NCBI GenBank assembly: GCA_000750105.3
Contig: JPHH03000056.1
Location: 62,001 to 126,000 of the forward strand
Length of the DNA stretch: 64,000 nt
Source: Tolypocladium sp. Sup5 PDA-1
Taxonomy: Eukaryota > Ascomycota > Sordariomycetes > Hypocreales > Ophiocordycipitaceae
Direction of reading: 5' to 3'
Under the pieces are notes generated by a model. The model saw only the letters and a program-made list of their open reading frames with translations, did not search any database and was not told where the DNA came from. This document shows positions 11,301 through 22,441 of this stretch, piece by piece. Made by a program: the position numbers and the translations under genes. Within the stretch, counting starts at the first letter, position 1; each line of letters starts with the position of its first letter.

Positions 11301-12627
11301 TGAGGCAAATATTCGCGCCAGCCATCAGGGTCTTGCAGCCGGTCCACCCCCAAGTCGTCCCCTTGTTGAACTTTTCAATATCATCAACAGAGATGTCGTT
11401 CCTCGCGGCTATTTTTGCGCAATAGTCATCCGCCTGGACCTGGTAAGATGCACAAGACCCGTCGGACTTCGGCTTTGGCGTGATATCAGGTAAATCGCCC
11501 TCTGTGCAGCAGACGCGTTGGTCAGGCTGAAGCATGGAACAGAGATCCTCTTTCGAGTTATATTTGGTGAAATCCGCTCCCGAGATGCCACAGCGCGTGG
11601 CCAGTGCGCCGCAGCTGTCGCCACCAGCAACGTTGATGGTTCTACACTCTGCGCGAGCGTGAAGGTGTTTTGCCAGATGCGTGTGGGCCCTATGGGCGTG
11701 TGCCCTACGAGTATGGGCGTGGATATGTCTTGCCTGTGAGCTGTTGGTTCGATTGGTGAAGACCGTCGGCTGCACCATGGATTCCGAAATACTGAACTCT
11801 GGCAGTTCTGTGGTAACGCCAACGTCGTGCAGGCACTTCGCGTCCGCCCAAGAAACAATGGCGTTCCGGACAGTAGCCAGGTCACCCGTAGTATCCATTG
11901 CTACTCCGAGAATATGATTGGCGTTTCGCTGACCGCCGCAGAGCTGAGACACCATGTGAGATGAAGCCCCATTGACTTTGACATCCTCCGCAATGCTCAT
12001 GAGCAGAGGTGAGACGCTCGATTTCCGGATCGCTGAGCCTGCGTAGACACCGGCAATAGTACCGTTAGTGTATCCGAAGACAATCGACGAGCCACAGCTG
12101 ACTTCCTCCGCAAATCGAGTCTCGAGACGCTCGAGAGATGTGACAAGGTCATCTGCTGCGGAGTCTGAGGATCCGAGCCGGCCGAGGTGCAGAGTCGCCT
12201 TGCTATCGGTGGTATTCGCGAGGCAAGTATCAGATGCGCGCTTTGAGACACTTTGGGATGTGGCAGTGCCCTCTGCTATGAATATAGCATTGACATTGTC
12301 CTCCGCATGTCCCATAGTACAGGCGCGGACCTTGATAGTGCTGCTCTCTTCGACAGGGCTGTATATCGCAAAGTCGAAAAGGACGGGCTCGCGACATAAT
12401 GCAAGTCGCTTGAAGGAGGAGTATACCGTCCATTCCTCAGGTTTGGTATCAGTACATGAGACGGGACATGGATGCAGCTCAGTCCAGTACGTCCCGGGGC
12501 TGTCAATGGCATCGTCAGCTTGACCCAAAGCAAGGATTGGGTTGCCCTCAATATCTTGAGCCGCCTCGGAAGGAGATATATGGCCCGTCCATAGTACAGC
12601 TGCCCAGAGGCCTGTGCAGCAGCGCAT
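8346..12627 (-). CDS. Killer-toxin-like GH18 chitinase with LysM and CBM18 modules
   Basis: Seven exons (12627-10654, 10565-10349, 10302-10234, 10178-10143, 10086-9823, 9764-9436, 9380-8346) give about 1307 aa. A signal peptide is followed by an uncharacterised N-terminal domain to about 298 and a His/Arg-rich linker (300-325). Two LysM modules (about 328-380 and 391-445) and a CBM18 hevein-like module (about 458-505, SPCPLNACCNIWGQCG) precede GH18 (about 536-870), whose DGVDFDWE motif puts the catalytic Glu at residue 655. The roughly 430-residue extension has a hydrophobic Gly/Ala-rich stretch (about 1187-1257). The order matches subgroup C chitinases, related to the alpha/beta subunit of K. 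lactis zymocin, which bind and cleave chitin outside the cell. All splice phases agree. The least certain donor is at 9435 (GTGCGG). The gene is divergent from the secreted protein at 13464. Confidence 0.9.
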
Positions 12628-13463
12628 GTTGCGAAATAACAAATAACAAGGACGATAGAGTAACAAAGGTCTAGAAACTTTGAAAGAACGAAAATAAGGA
12701 GTGTAAGGAGTTGAAAAGCATAGTGGACTGAGATGATAGGAAAAGTTGATCATTAGGACAGTATCAGACCTTAAGTACGATGTAATGTCCCCATGGGAGA
12801 CCTGCCAGTGACTAACTACATCCTGATGAAGTAGAGTGGATCTGAAGGGCAACTTCGTTTACACCCAGAAGCGTCCTGCATGACAATATCGCTTTGCTAA
12901 TAGGGACAAAATTCTCCGAAATCTCTTCAATATACCGCAAGGCAAGGAGGCAATTTCGGTTCGCCGATGCGTTCTAGAATTAAGTTGGTGGAGTAAGTGA
13001 GGTAGGAGTGCATGGTTGCCAAGCCCGAACAGTAGGACCCGTTCTCATGAATGTCCAACCTCAGCAATAATTTCCGCACTCGTATCATTGGCCCTCAGGC
13101 AAATGAAGTGAAGGATGGCCTGCATACGTATCGTGCAACTGGTTTCGTCCCATTGGTCCGTCTATTCCGGAGTTCTCGATAGCGATGCAATCTCCGCCCC
13201 GTGGTTCGTTAAGGACTATACTCTATACTTATAATTTTATAAGTTTCGGGCCAAAGCTTGGCAAGCACGGGCGGTTACTCGAGGAACTGGAATCGACATG
13301 CTCATGGAATTATCTGGGCCATTGAAATTGCCCCAAGCGACGAAGAAAATATCTTTTAAATAGGTACTTCGTACTTAGAACTTTGATCCTGCAAGTCGAC
13401 CACCATCATTGCCGTTGCCGTTGATTTCTTTCCAGTCTGTTGCCTCCAGGATTGTCACGCAAC
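12628..13463. promoter_or_regulatory. Shared divergent promoter region
   Basis: These 836 bp separate the start codons of the chitinase (minus) and the orphan secreted protein (plus). A TATA-like TTTAAAT sits at 13356-13362, about 100 bp before ATG 13464, and an AT-rich patch lies at about 13220-13245. Head-to-head arrangement allows co-regulation, but no transcription-factor site could be assigned with confidence. Confidence 0.4.
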
Positions 13464-14720
13464 ATGAAATTGTCTCTAGTGGTCGCCTACGCGACCATGT
13501 GGTCGACTGTGTCGGCAATGGGATTCAAAGGTGCCGCAGAACGGTATGAACTTTTTCTCAACAGATCCCACGTCAGGCTGGGGTGCTATTCACAGGCTGA
13601 CTCGTAAAACACAGAGCCATGTTATTCAGCCTTTACCTATCCGAGGAAATCTGGGAAGACAGCAGCAAGTGGTCCATAGCCACAGGTTGCAGAGGAACTC
13701 GAACCGGGCTCAGAAAGCAGAGAGGGCGATGCAACATCGCAGAGTTTGTTGACCATCTTTGGACGGAGACAATGGACGTTGTCAGAGATGAAAACAAAAT
13801 GCCTGTTAGGGAAACAGATGCGGACGGCAACGTCAGAGACAGGCGAGCAAACGATGTCAAACCTGATCTAGAACAGGTCCGAAAACAGTGGGGCAAAAAA
13901 GCACTGAGTCTTTCCGACACAGATGTATTCAAGTTAACGACGGCCATCAACAGGATAGCGGTTCCTGGTGTGCCAGGACATACACCTGGGACTGGTTATA
14001 CCGGGAACATCAGGGTCGCCAACGCTCTTGCTGGATATTCCGACTATTACAAACTGATGACGGACGTTGGAGGACGATCCCTTCCCGGAGCACGTCAGGA
14101 GTTCGATCGACTGATAACGGATGACGGTGCAAAGCCCCCAAAGGAAAGAACTCTTACTCCAGGAGTGAGAAACTCCTTCACAAAGTGGATGGATCAAGCT
14201 GAATTGGGATCGGCTTATGTTTACGAGCTGAGGGCAAAGGAAGCCGCCGAGTTCAAGTTGAGACCCCCTCCCGGTGTGAGATCCCTCGGGGATTTCTTTG
14301 GCCACGAGGTCCAGGTATGTATTGAGATGTCTTCCTTTCCACTTTGACTCATGGATTATTTCATGTCCCTTAACTTTCTATTGCTCATGAGATGACTTCT
14401 GTAAATGAGCTCTATCTCCTGTGGAAGATGATCGCTAATTATTCGTTTTCTGGCAGACCACGCGTCATGAATTTGATCAAAAGCTCCAAAAGGTGGGCCC
14501 AGGTGTCTTGAAAAGTAATGGACTCCCCAATTACGAGGAACCAGATGGAACAGCAACGGCGAAGAGATGGGCCAGCGAATTCGCGAATGTAGCCGCCGCC
14601 GAGAAAGCTTGGGACGACGCACTTCGCAATTACCTCAAACAGGATAGCGCCGAGACTCACCAGGCTGCGATAGATGCTGCTGAGGGCAACAGAAAAAATC
14701 TCGTCAAAAAGCCTTGCTAG
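13464..14720 (+). CDS. Orphan secreted protein divergent from the chitinase
   Basis: Three exons (13464-13543, 13615-14314, 14457-14720) give about 347 aa. Intron 1 has a CTGAC branch and CACAG acceptor, and intron 2 a GTATGT donor and GGCAG acceptor. Phases agree throughout. The N-terminus is a clear signal peptide (LSLVVAYATMWSTVSA), probably cleaved near residue 18. The mature part is charged and rich in Glu, Lys and Arg, with few cysteines (TGC, GRC and the very last residue) and no glycosidase, protease or chitin-binding motif. I do not recognise the family. Its position head-to-head with a zymocin-type chitinase makes it a candidate partner or passenger, but this rests on context only. 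Confidence 0.75.
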
Positions 14721-15211
14721 TTATGTCTGAGCTCGAGAATGCATCTTTATTCTTGGGTGAGTTTCAGAATCATGTCGGATTTTCCATGTCATCCTGTCTT
14801 CAGAGAAACCAAGGATGCATGTCTTACCTAGCTCATCTATTATGTCAAGCCTGTAGGGCTCGCACTAGAACTTTAAATTTCAAGTTGTGTTTCAGACTCG
14901 TTCTTGTCTATCTTGAAAAGCATCTGAATAAGTAATGAAAGAATCCCAGGCGCAGTGGAACGCGTCAGACGTCATCAAAATATTCCTCTATAATACTATT
15001 AAGTGGGTGTCATTCACGTGCCTGAGGGACTGAGAAGTACTTCGTAGGCCCCACGGATTAGGGTTGCCTGGCAGTGCCCACCGCACCCTTGCTATTTAGC
15101 GTGCTTAGTCCACTGTGCTGTTTATATTCACTCCGCTCCGTCTTCCATCTCCAGTCTGTCACCTCCCAAGCCATTCTCAGACATTTTTGAACTACCTGCG
15201 CTGCGTCCAGC
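14721..15211. other. Intergenic, no gene seen
   Basis: This is the 3' flank of the secreted-protein gene and promoter of the F-box gene. Pyrimidine-rich sequence at about 15135-15170 precedes ATG 15212 and probably marks the transcription start area. Confidence 0.5.
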
Positions 15212-16906
15212 ATGGAAATGCTCGCGTCGGAGCTGCTAGATGCGATCCTCTCTCACTTACATCTTCCTGATTTGGCAAGGCTATCGCGATGTAGCAGAGC
15301 CTTCCGTCGCTACTTTGAGCCAGTGCTATACGGGTCTAGCGAGCGCCTTGCCAAAGCTATGCGCTGGGGGTGCCTTCACGGTCATTCAGATACCATACGC
15401 CGCGCCATAGCATACGGGGCCCCTATCAGCACAGTCTCAAGGAAAAAGTGCGATGTTCGGGCGGACAGACAGGAACTGGCATTGACTCTCTATCTGGCTG
15501 CTAGAAGCAAGCGTCTCGAATGTTTCAGACTGCTACTCGATTCCGGAGCCAAGTGCGAGGGACTACCGCCAAACCGGCTCAAGCATCAACTGAGAAAGCT
15601 GATGCAATTGCTCTCGATATCGGAAAACCTTGATCTTCTTCAGCTATTTTTGGAACGAGGCTGTGACATACAGGTCAAAGCTCAGCACTGTCCTCAAGTT
15701 ACTTGGCCCTTGGTACAAACTATATTGTCGGGGGCCTCACCGGAACTTGTGCAGCTATTGCTTCACCACGGCGCCGACCCGAGTCAAGTCCTCTCGGATG
15801 GCCCAGGTAGTAGGCATAGCGCTATGTCGCCTCTATCCGCTGCTATCCTGAAAAACAAGCCTTTGATTGTGTCGATCCTGGCAAAAAAAGGGGCACAATT
15901 TGGTGGGAGGGCTATTCTACCTCCTCCTCATGAACCAATTCATATCCCGATTTTTGCCGCGGCAAAAGCCATGGGGACGGCGCCAAATGACGGCCACGGA
16001 ATGATGGAGCTTTGTGTCGAAAACACCGGCGATATCAACCAGCTTACGTATGAGTCGAAGGACAAGGGCTGGTCCTCGCGTTATACGACTCCTTTACTTT
16101 TCTTCCTTGGTTCCATACGTTCGTGGGCAGGCGATCAGCAACGCGCAATTATCAACTGCGCAACTTATATGCTTGATCAAGGCGCCATAACGCCAGGCCC
16201 CGGTCAGATTCCCCCCAAAGAGTTGAAAGGGTTGAGCTGGGACTGGGCTCAGGCACCGTCGTGCGTCGAGGTTCTCATCGACAAATGGGGTCTGGAGCGA
16301 TTGGCAGAAGATGGAATTTTCAGCCTGGTTCAAGTTCTGGTTCAGCACGGCCGTATGATGGAGCATACAGGTCGTCTCCTGAGCAGATACGATGATACTT
16401 TTGATGCGCGAAGGCCACAAGCTGGGGCTGCTGTCTCAGCGTGGAGACGACTTTTAATTTTGCTCTTCACTGCCCAGGAACTGGATCTGAATATTCTCTT
16501 GTCTCAGGTCATTATGGATAAAGGAACGACACGGCGCACTAACCTCTATTCTGAAGGGCTAGACAGCCTTTTTGTCACTACTATTGATATGCTACTAGCT
16601 CACGGGGCTGAGCTAAACGCGCCGACGCAAGACGAAGGAAGGACAGCATTGCATTCTTTATGCGAAGATTATCGATGGTCAGGAATTCTCGAAACAGAAA
16701 GACACCTGCGGCCCTCTGCGTCACTCCTCGAGCAACGCCGACAGCTAATCTCGCTCCTGCGGAGCAAAGGAGCCGATGCAAATATAATCATCGAGGGTAA
16801 GACGGCCTTGGATATACTCCTGGACGGTATCAACAAAGCAAAATATTGGAGCAGGCCGTTCCTGGTCGAACTTGTCGATGTACTGCGGGGTCAAGTTGAT
16901 AGCTGA
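15212..16906 (+). CDS. F-box and ankyrin-repeat protein
   Basis: An uninterrupted frame of 564 codons opens with an F-box (ELLDAILSHLHLPDLARLS, residues 6-45, then a RCSRAFRRYFEP motif). Degenerate ankyrin repeats follow, the clearest being LVQLLLHHGADPSQ at about 182 and IDMLLAHGAELNAP with TALHSL at about 460. F-box proteins bind Skp1 and recruit substrates to SCF ubiquitin ligases, while ankyrin repeats bind the substrate. Such F-box/ankyrin genes are a large, fast-changing family in filamentous fungi. It has no signal peptide and is presumably cytosolic, unlike its neighbours. No link to the chitinase cluster is shown other than position. Confidence 0.85.
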   Translation: MEMLASELLDAILSHLHLPDLARLSRCSRAFRRYFEPVLYGSSERLAKAMRWGCLHGHSDTIRRAIAYGAPISTVSRKKCDVRADRQELALTLYLAARSKRLECFRLLLDSGAKCEGLPPNRLKHQLRKLMQLLSISENLDLLQLFLERGCDIQVKAQHCPQVTWPLVQTILSGASPELVQLLLHHGADPSQVLSDGPGSRHSAMSPLSAAILKNKPLIVSILAKKGAQFGGRAILPPPHEPIHIPIFAAAKAMGTAPNDGHGMMELCVENTGDINQLTYESKDKGWSSRYTTPLLFFLGSIRSWAGDQQRAIINCATYMLDQGAITPGPGQIPPKELKGLSWDWAQAPSCVEVLIDKWGLERLAEDGIFSLVQVLVQHGRMMEHTGRLLSRYDDTFDARRPQAGAAVSAWRRLLILLFTAQELDLNILLSQVIMDKGTTRRTNLYSEGLDSLFVTTIDMLLAHGAELNAPTQDEGRTALHSLCEDYRWSGILETERHLRPSASLLEQRRQLISLLRSKGADANIIIEGKTALDILLDGINKAKYWSRPFLVELVDVLRGQVDS

Positions 16907-19052
16907 TGGATGTAGCTAAAGGCAATGAGAATTCTAGATTATGGGCGTGTATTGTAAGTGGGCATTGCTATTTGCAGACGTTAAGATCCCTATTTGCACA
17001 AAGAAGTTGAACGATTCTGGTTCATGCGTCGGGCCGCTAGTCTCCAGAAATTTATCAAGATATTGAAGGTAGCGAGGGCATGGAATTCATGTGAATACTT
17101 TGGAATGCTGAGTACTTTCTAAATCAAAATAGTATGCAAGCTTTCGTTTGACACATCGCGAGGCTTTTCTTCATATGTTTGCTCTATGGAATGTTTTGGC
17201 GAAGGTAGTAAGTAGATGCAGCAGCGGTCGGTACTTGCGCTTGCGAAAAGGTCATATCTAAGAAGTAAAACCTTCCCTACAAATAAAGATCTTAATCTCT
17301 GCAAATAGCAATACTCTTTTCAGTTACGAGATATGTATTATTACGTACTCACGATTTTACTTCAATCTCTAGAATAGCCAAGTCAATTTTTAGCGACTGT
17401 ATCGCGAAGTAGAACATGTCAAACACCACAACAAGCAGGCCCTGGCTTTATATACTACCCAATAAACTTGGCTGTAAGCGCAAGCTGAAATCTTTGCCTC
17501 GTCGCATTCACGCGATGTGCGGCCGCTTTTACGGAAGTGACTTGTAGCGAGATCGGTCGTTTCTTAGTGATGATGTCGGATAGACTGGTTGACGACTAAG
17601 ACCCGGGAGACCCAGCAGACCCGGATCCGGCAGACCCGGATGCGGCAGGCCAGGGAGACCCTATAGACCCGGATCCGGAAGACCCGGATCCGGCAGGCCC
17701 GGAAATAGCCTGGATAAGCTATAGCTGCAAGGATAAAAGGAATCCCTTTTCCAGGCTCCCTGGGGAGCTAGAAGAGTCATATAGTCATATATCAATTGAT
17801 CACGCATTTTACGGGATTCGGGCCTCGCTCATAGCGACAGATGATGCAGAACCAGACTAGCCGAGGAGCCGATAAGCATCGCTGACCCCCGGCGACAGTA
17901 AAGCAAAACACAAGGCAAAAAGCTCAGCGGCGTTACAATAAGAACCGAGGTAATGAATGAGTGTACCCATGTAAGTCACAGCTGGTGGACTGATACGTGC
18001 AGAGTGCGTGGGAATGTTGCTGCTGCAGAGTAAAGGTGTGTTTCATCACTCATTTGCTAATAGAGCCTCGATGGCTTGGCGACGAGACAGCCGTCTGCGG
18101 GGTGTTAAATAAGAGGATTCTGCGGAGTCGTAGACTCTGCTGCCATTTGCTAGCCGTGGTAAAATCGATAAAATTCTTGGTGAAGAGCCTCGCAAGTCAG
18201 AGCGGAAGGGTCACTCGGTGGCTTGGCATTGCTTCGCTTCGCCACGTCGGCATTTGAAGTGTCATTTATTTGACAACTTGGCCAATGTAACACAGCGTTG
18301 GTTGAGTCTCCGGCAAATTTCCGGACCTTGCAAGGGATAAGCTCCATATGTGGATCCCTGTTTTGTAGATGGAGTAAAGGGTCGGTCGGTATGTAGTCCG
18401 TACGGGATATTTCTTAGCGATGTTGGCCGTCGTCAGACCGAAGGTCCACAACCGTAATGCATCAACGGAGAGTAGGCAACGGTCTCGGCGGTATTTCACG
18501 CCTTGATAGCCGATACGTACTTGATATGGCTCCAGTCGACCTAAGCAAGGCAATGTTTAACGTACCGGAGATTTGAGCTCTTTCAGTCATACGACTACAG
18601 TGGCGACAAAAATCTAGGATCGGTAAATTTGTCCAAAATCACCTGTCCAGTATCTGTACGAGTACTACATTGGCTCGGCCGGATGTGCAGCTTCGGTCGA
18701 TATGGCGGCTCAAAGCGGCCCTAGGGCCTATTTGGTCTCTTTTCCGAGGCAACTCCACCGCCGGACGGAGGTCACGGGAGCTCCAAAACGCACACCCAGA
18801 GCATGTTCCGCTTTGTGCCAACTAAGGTTATTGGTTGAGTTCAAATCCACGTAAACCCAACCCAAGAAAAGGACCCCGTTATTTGCCTTGACATGTCTAG
18901 CAGGTAAATGCGTTTTTAGGAACGTGAATCATCACGATATATTGAATACTTAAGTATCGCCTCTCAGGACCATGAATTGAGTTTGCCTCGGCTCGAAACT
19001 CCAAACACAGCACTTCTGCAGTCTTCCCACAGTCCTGCTATCGACAGACACA
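16907..19052. other. Spacer between the F-box and LysM genes
   Basis: Apart from the minisatellite and its open frame, this 2.1 kb shows only short overlapping frames with no motif. The segment 18900-19050 is the likely promoter of the LysM gene. Confidence 0.4.
17600..17705 (+). repeat. 15-bp minisatellite, open in one frame
   Basis: Five or six degenerate units of AGACCCGGATCCGGC lie in tandem. The length is a multiple of three and one frame reads Asp-Pro-rich peptides (DPDPA, DPDAA, DPDPE). That frame stays open from 17600 to the TAG at 17858 without any ATG, so it could be an exon of an unrecognised or dead gene, or chance. Confidence 0.6.
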
Positions 19053-21033
19053 ATGTTGTTCAAGTCGTTCGGCTTAGTCGCCGCCTCTTTTCCCCTCGGC
19101 TTAGCGGGCGTCTCTAGACAGTCGATTGATCGACGAGCTGGCGCTGACAAGCCTGAGTTGCCATTTGACAAAAGCACCACTCCCTACTGTACTTGGTGGC
19201 TTGACAATGATGGTTCTGAAGTTTGCAAGGACATCCTAGATTTTTGGGCCATTTCGATGGCCGACTTTCTGAGATGGGTAAGCAAGCTTCGGACGACTCC
19301 CACGCATACTCTTTCCACAAGCAAGAGGCTGACGTTTGTATCTAGAATCCTTCAATCACTCCAAGCTGTGGCAATTTCAAGTCCGGGCAGTCCTACTGTG
19401 TTGAGGCTGCTGGTGAGCCCCCCGTGTCCATAACCCCGACTCCCAGCAAGCCGATTGTCACTCCACCACCCGTCACCATTTCCTTGCCAGCCACGACAAG
19501 TTCATCGACCCAACCCTCCAATGGTAAGAATATAGAGAAACTCGTTGGCGTTCTTTTTGCTAATTTATTCACTTAGGCATCGAGACCCCGCGGCCAACCC
19601 AGCCCGGCATCGTCTCTAGCTGTAACAAGTTTCATTTCGTTGAGAAGGGTGAAGGGTGTGCCTTAATCGCCTCCCGGAACGGCATTACTCTTGCCCAATT
19701 CCAGGAGTGGAACCCATCCGCAGGAAAAGACTGCACTGGCCTATGGGCTGAGAGTTTCGCTTGCGTCTCCATAATCGGCAATGAGCCATCACCGACCAAG
19801 CCTGACAACGGAATCGAGACGCCATCGCCAACGCAGCCAGAGATTGTGAAAGACTGTAACAAATTTTACTTCGTGAAGTCGGGCCAAGCTTGCGCCGTCA
19901 TCGCATCTGACAATGGTATCGCGCTGGATGACTTTCTCGCATGGAATCCCAAGGCCGGCAACAGTTGCGCTGGACTTTGGGCCAACGCCTATGCCTGCAT
20001 CTCCGTCATTGGCCATCATAATTTCAACGATGGTAACATGGACGGGTGGACGGTGTACGATGGCACCTACGATGCAGGATCCAAAGCGCTCGTTGCCGAC
20101 AACTCCGCTGGTGGCAAAGCACTCCTCAGCGCGCACTTTGCCGACTTTACGTTCCACGCCGACATCATCTTTCCAAACGGTGCGAATGGAAATGCCGGTC
20201 TGGTATTCCGCGCTTCTAATGCGGGCAACGGCGTGGATAACTACCGCGGGTACTATGCTGGTATCGGGACAGATGGTTCCGTCCTTCTTGGTCGGGCTAA
20301 TAACGATTGGTCGCATTTGAGCAGCACCAAGGCAGATATTCGATCCGGTCGTGTACATCACATGATGGTACGAGCAAACGGCGACTCGCTTACTGTCTTT
20401 GTGGATGATATGAGCCGCCCTAAAATCGAAGTAAGGGATGGTACGTATCGCAGCGGTATGAATGGCGTACGAGTGTTCCAGACCGGGGCGACTTTTGATA
20501 ATATCAGGATATCTCCAGCGGTAGTCGATGACTTCAATGACGGTAACATGATTGGATGGAGGGTTTACGACGGCACCTACGATGCAGGGTCTCGGGCGCT
20601 TATTGCTGGCAGTTCATTTGGCGGTAAGGCACTAATACTCAACGACTACTTTACCGACTTTACCTTCGAGGCCGATATGGATTTCCCAAATCCTGGGACT
20701 GGGAATGCTGGCCTATTATTCCGTACCTCTAGCCCAGGTAGTGGTGCGGACAACTATAGCGGCTACTATGCTGGTATTGGCATTGATGGCTCCGTCGTTC
20801 TTGGTCGCGCCAATGGAGACTGGAAGCAGCTGAGTAGCGTGCAGGCACATATCCGACCCGGGGCACACCATATAATGGTGCGAGCTAGTGGTGACGCTCT
20901 CGCAGTTTATGTCGATGATATGAACCGCCCCAAGATTGACTTGAGAGACAATACTTATAGCGGTGGTATGAATGGCGTGCGGGTTTACCAAACGGGAGCG
21001 ACCTTTGACAACATTAGGATATTTCATCTCTAG
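19053..21033 (+). CDS. Secreted triple-LysM protein with two tandem beta-sandwich modules
   Basis: Exons 19053-19277, 19346-19523 and 19577-21033 give about 619 aa. A signal peptide (LVAASFPLGLAGVS) is followed by a dibasic RR at 27-28. Three LysM modules follow: about 43-98 (the first split by intron 1), 150-200 (CNKFHFVEKGEGCALIA) and 227-277 (CNKFYFVKSGQACAVIA), the last two separated by a linker repeating GIETPxPTQPxIV. Residues about 281-450 and 450-619 are two homologous modules starting FNDGNMDGWTVYDGTYDAG and ending GATFDNIRI. They resemble DUF1080/concanavalin-like glycan-binding domains. LysM modules bind chitin oligomers, and LysM-only effectors shield hyphae or sequester chitin fragments. 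The added modules suggest a second glycan target, which is inference. Genes for LysM proteins are often found near subgroup C chitinases. Confidence 0.88.
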
Positions 21034-22139
21034 ATAGCCTGCGTCGAGCTGGATGTCCTTCTTCTGCCTCGCTATATCGCTCCTCATGAGCCTAGGTTGC
21101 CATAATTAGCATATCAGTTATCCCTTAGCTTTAGCTGAGGCTAGACTATCACGGGACAGGAAAAGCTCAGCAGCGCCTCGTCTGAGTAATAGAGAGACCT
21201 TTTATATCTATACTTGTGGACTGAGTACACAGGCGTATATCAGCGTACCATTGCTCATGCGCCAGGTGATGTGGACTTTGCGCAGCGTCATGGCAGTCCA
21301 GCTGCATCCGCTGGTGGGACTACTACCCAGTTGGAAACTTTGACCACGAAAGGTCCTTCAAGTCTGCTGCAAAGGTCCATATCGGGCCGAATAACATACA
21401 TGGCCTACGTTGTACGCCTTGTAGAAGGCTGCCGAGTTAACGCAGCAGAGTTACAGACAGCGGACATCGAATTCAACCTTTTTGAACACAATTTTCTAGC
21501 TCGAGGCGAGAGCAACGGCGACGACCACGACTCTTCCGTAATGGACGAGGGCCGTGGGGATGATCGTATGTCCTATGAAACTCAACTGACAGGTTAAACA
21601 CGAATCAAATTAAAGGGCAAGACGTTTGTATCTCCCAATTTATGTGTGCCGACTACTAATGCAATACTGCGCTACTGGCTCATCAAGGCGGTTCATTGTT
21701 CTCCCTGCCACTCGGGCGTCCCATCTCATTTCACTCTTGCACTTGGAACACAGCGTTCTGCTCACGCCAGCACTCTTTTCACCAGCATTAGCGGGCATGC
21801 CATGTCGGCCATCTTTGCCCCATCATCGTTATGGTGTCTCAGATCATCGATGAGACGCAACTCAAGGGCTAGAGAGCGGGGTTACGAGGCTCCCTGTCCA
21901 CCTATAAGTAATGAGCGAGGCGATCTCACACATGAATGAAAGAGTTGAGACAGTCCACTCACATGCTTCCCTCATCCATTCGGAAGTGCTTCGGCACGCA
22001 GCAAGCCTCCACACCTAAGAGGATTGAAGTGGCTGAATCCCAAGGTAGACGAAAGTTGTGATATAGAGCCATAAGACGGAACATCGACTCTCACCCCTGC
22101 ATGGTGCTTATCATTCATATTAAATGCCTTTTCGCTAAC

Positions 22140-22441
22140 ATGAAGGTTTCGATTGCCCTGTTGAGTGTCCTGGCCGGAGCAGGAATGGCGACCGCCGTGA
22201 TGGACGGAAAGTTAGAACGAGATCAACAAAAGCTACGGTGTGTAGGAGAAGGATAAGAATGTGGAATTGGAGCACCCATTTGTTGCGAATGGCTTACATG
22301 TCGAGGAGCACGACATGGACGATGTGAACGAGACATATGTGATGGGATTGGACAAGCATGTAACCCTGACGCACCTACTCGATGTTGCGCAGCAGTCTGT
22401 TGACGAACATCCCGACAATGTGACTAGCCTCAAAGAGTAAG
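22140..22441 (+). pseudogene. Broken small secreted protein gene
   Basis: ATG 22140 opens a signal peptide (KVSIALLSVLAGAGMATAV). After 38 codons this frame stops at 22254-22256 (TAA). The next frame, open from about 22246, continues plausibly (VELEHPFVANGLHVEEHD, then a GLDKHVTLTHLLDVAQQSV motif) to about 22436, where GTAAGC could be a splice donor or the TAA a stop. No intron fits across the break, so a 1-2 base indel is likely. The family is not recognised. Alternatively the two parts are separate chance frames. Confidence 0.4.

Noticed and set aside
21214..21597. 127-codon frame downstream of the LysM gene
   Set aside because: There is no ATG near its start and no recognisable similarity. 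It could be a remnant but cannot be supported.
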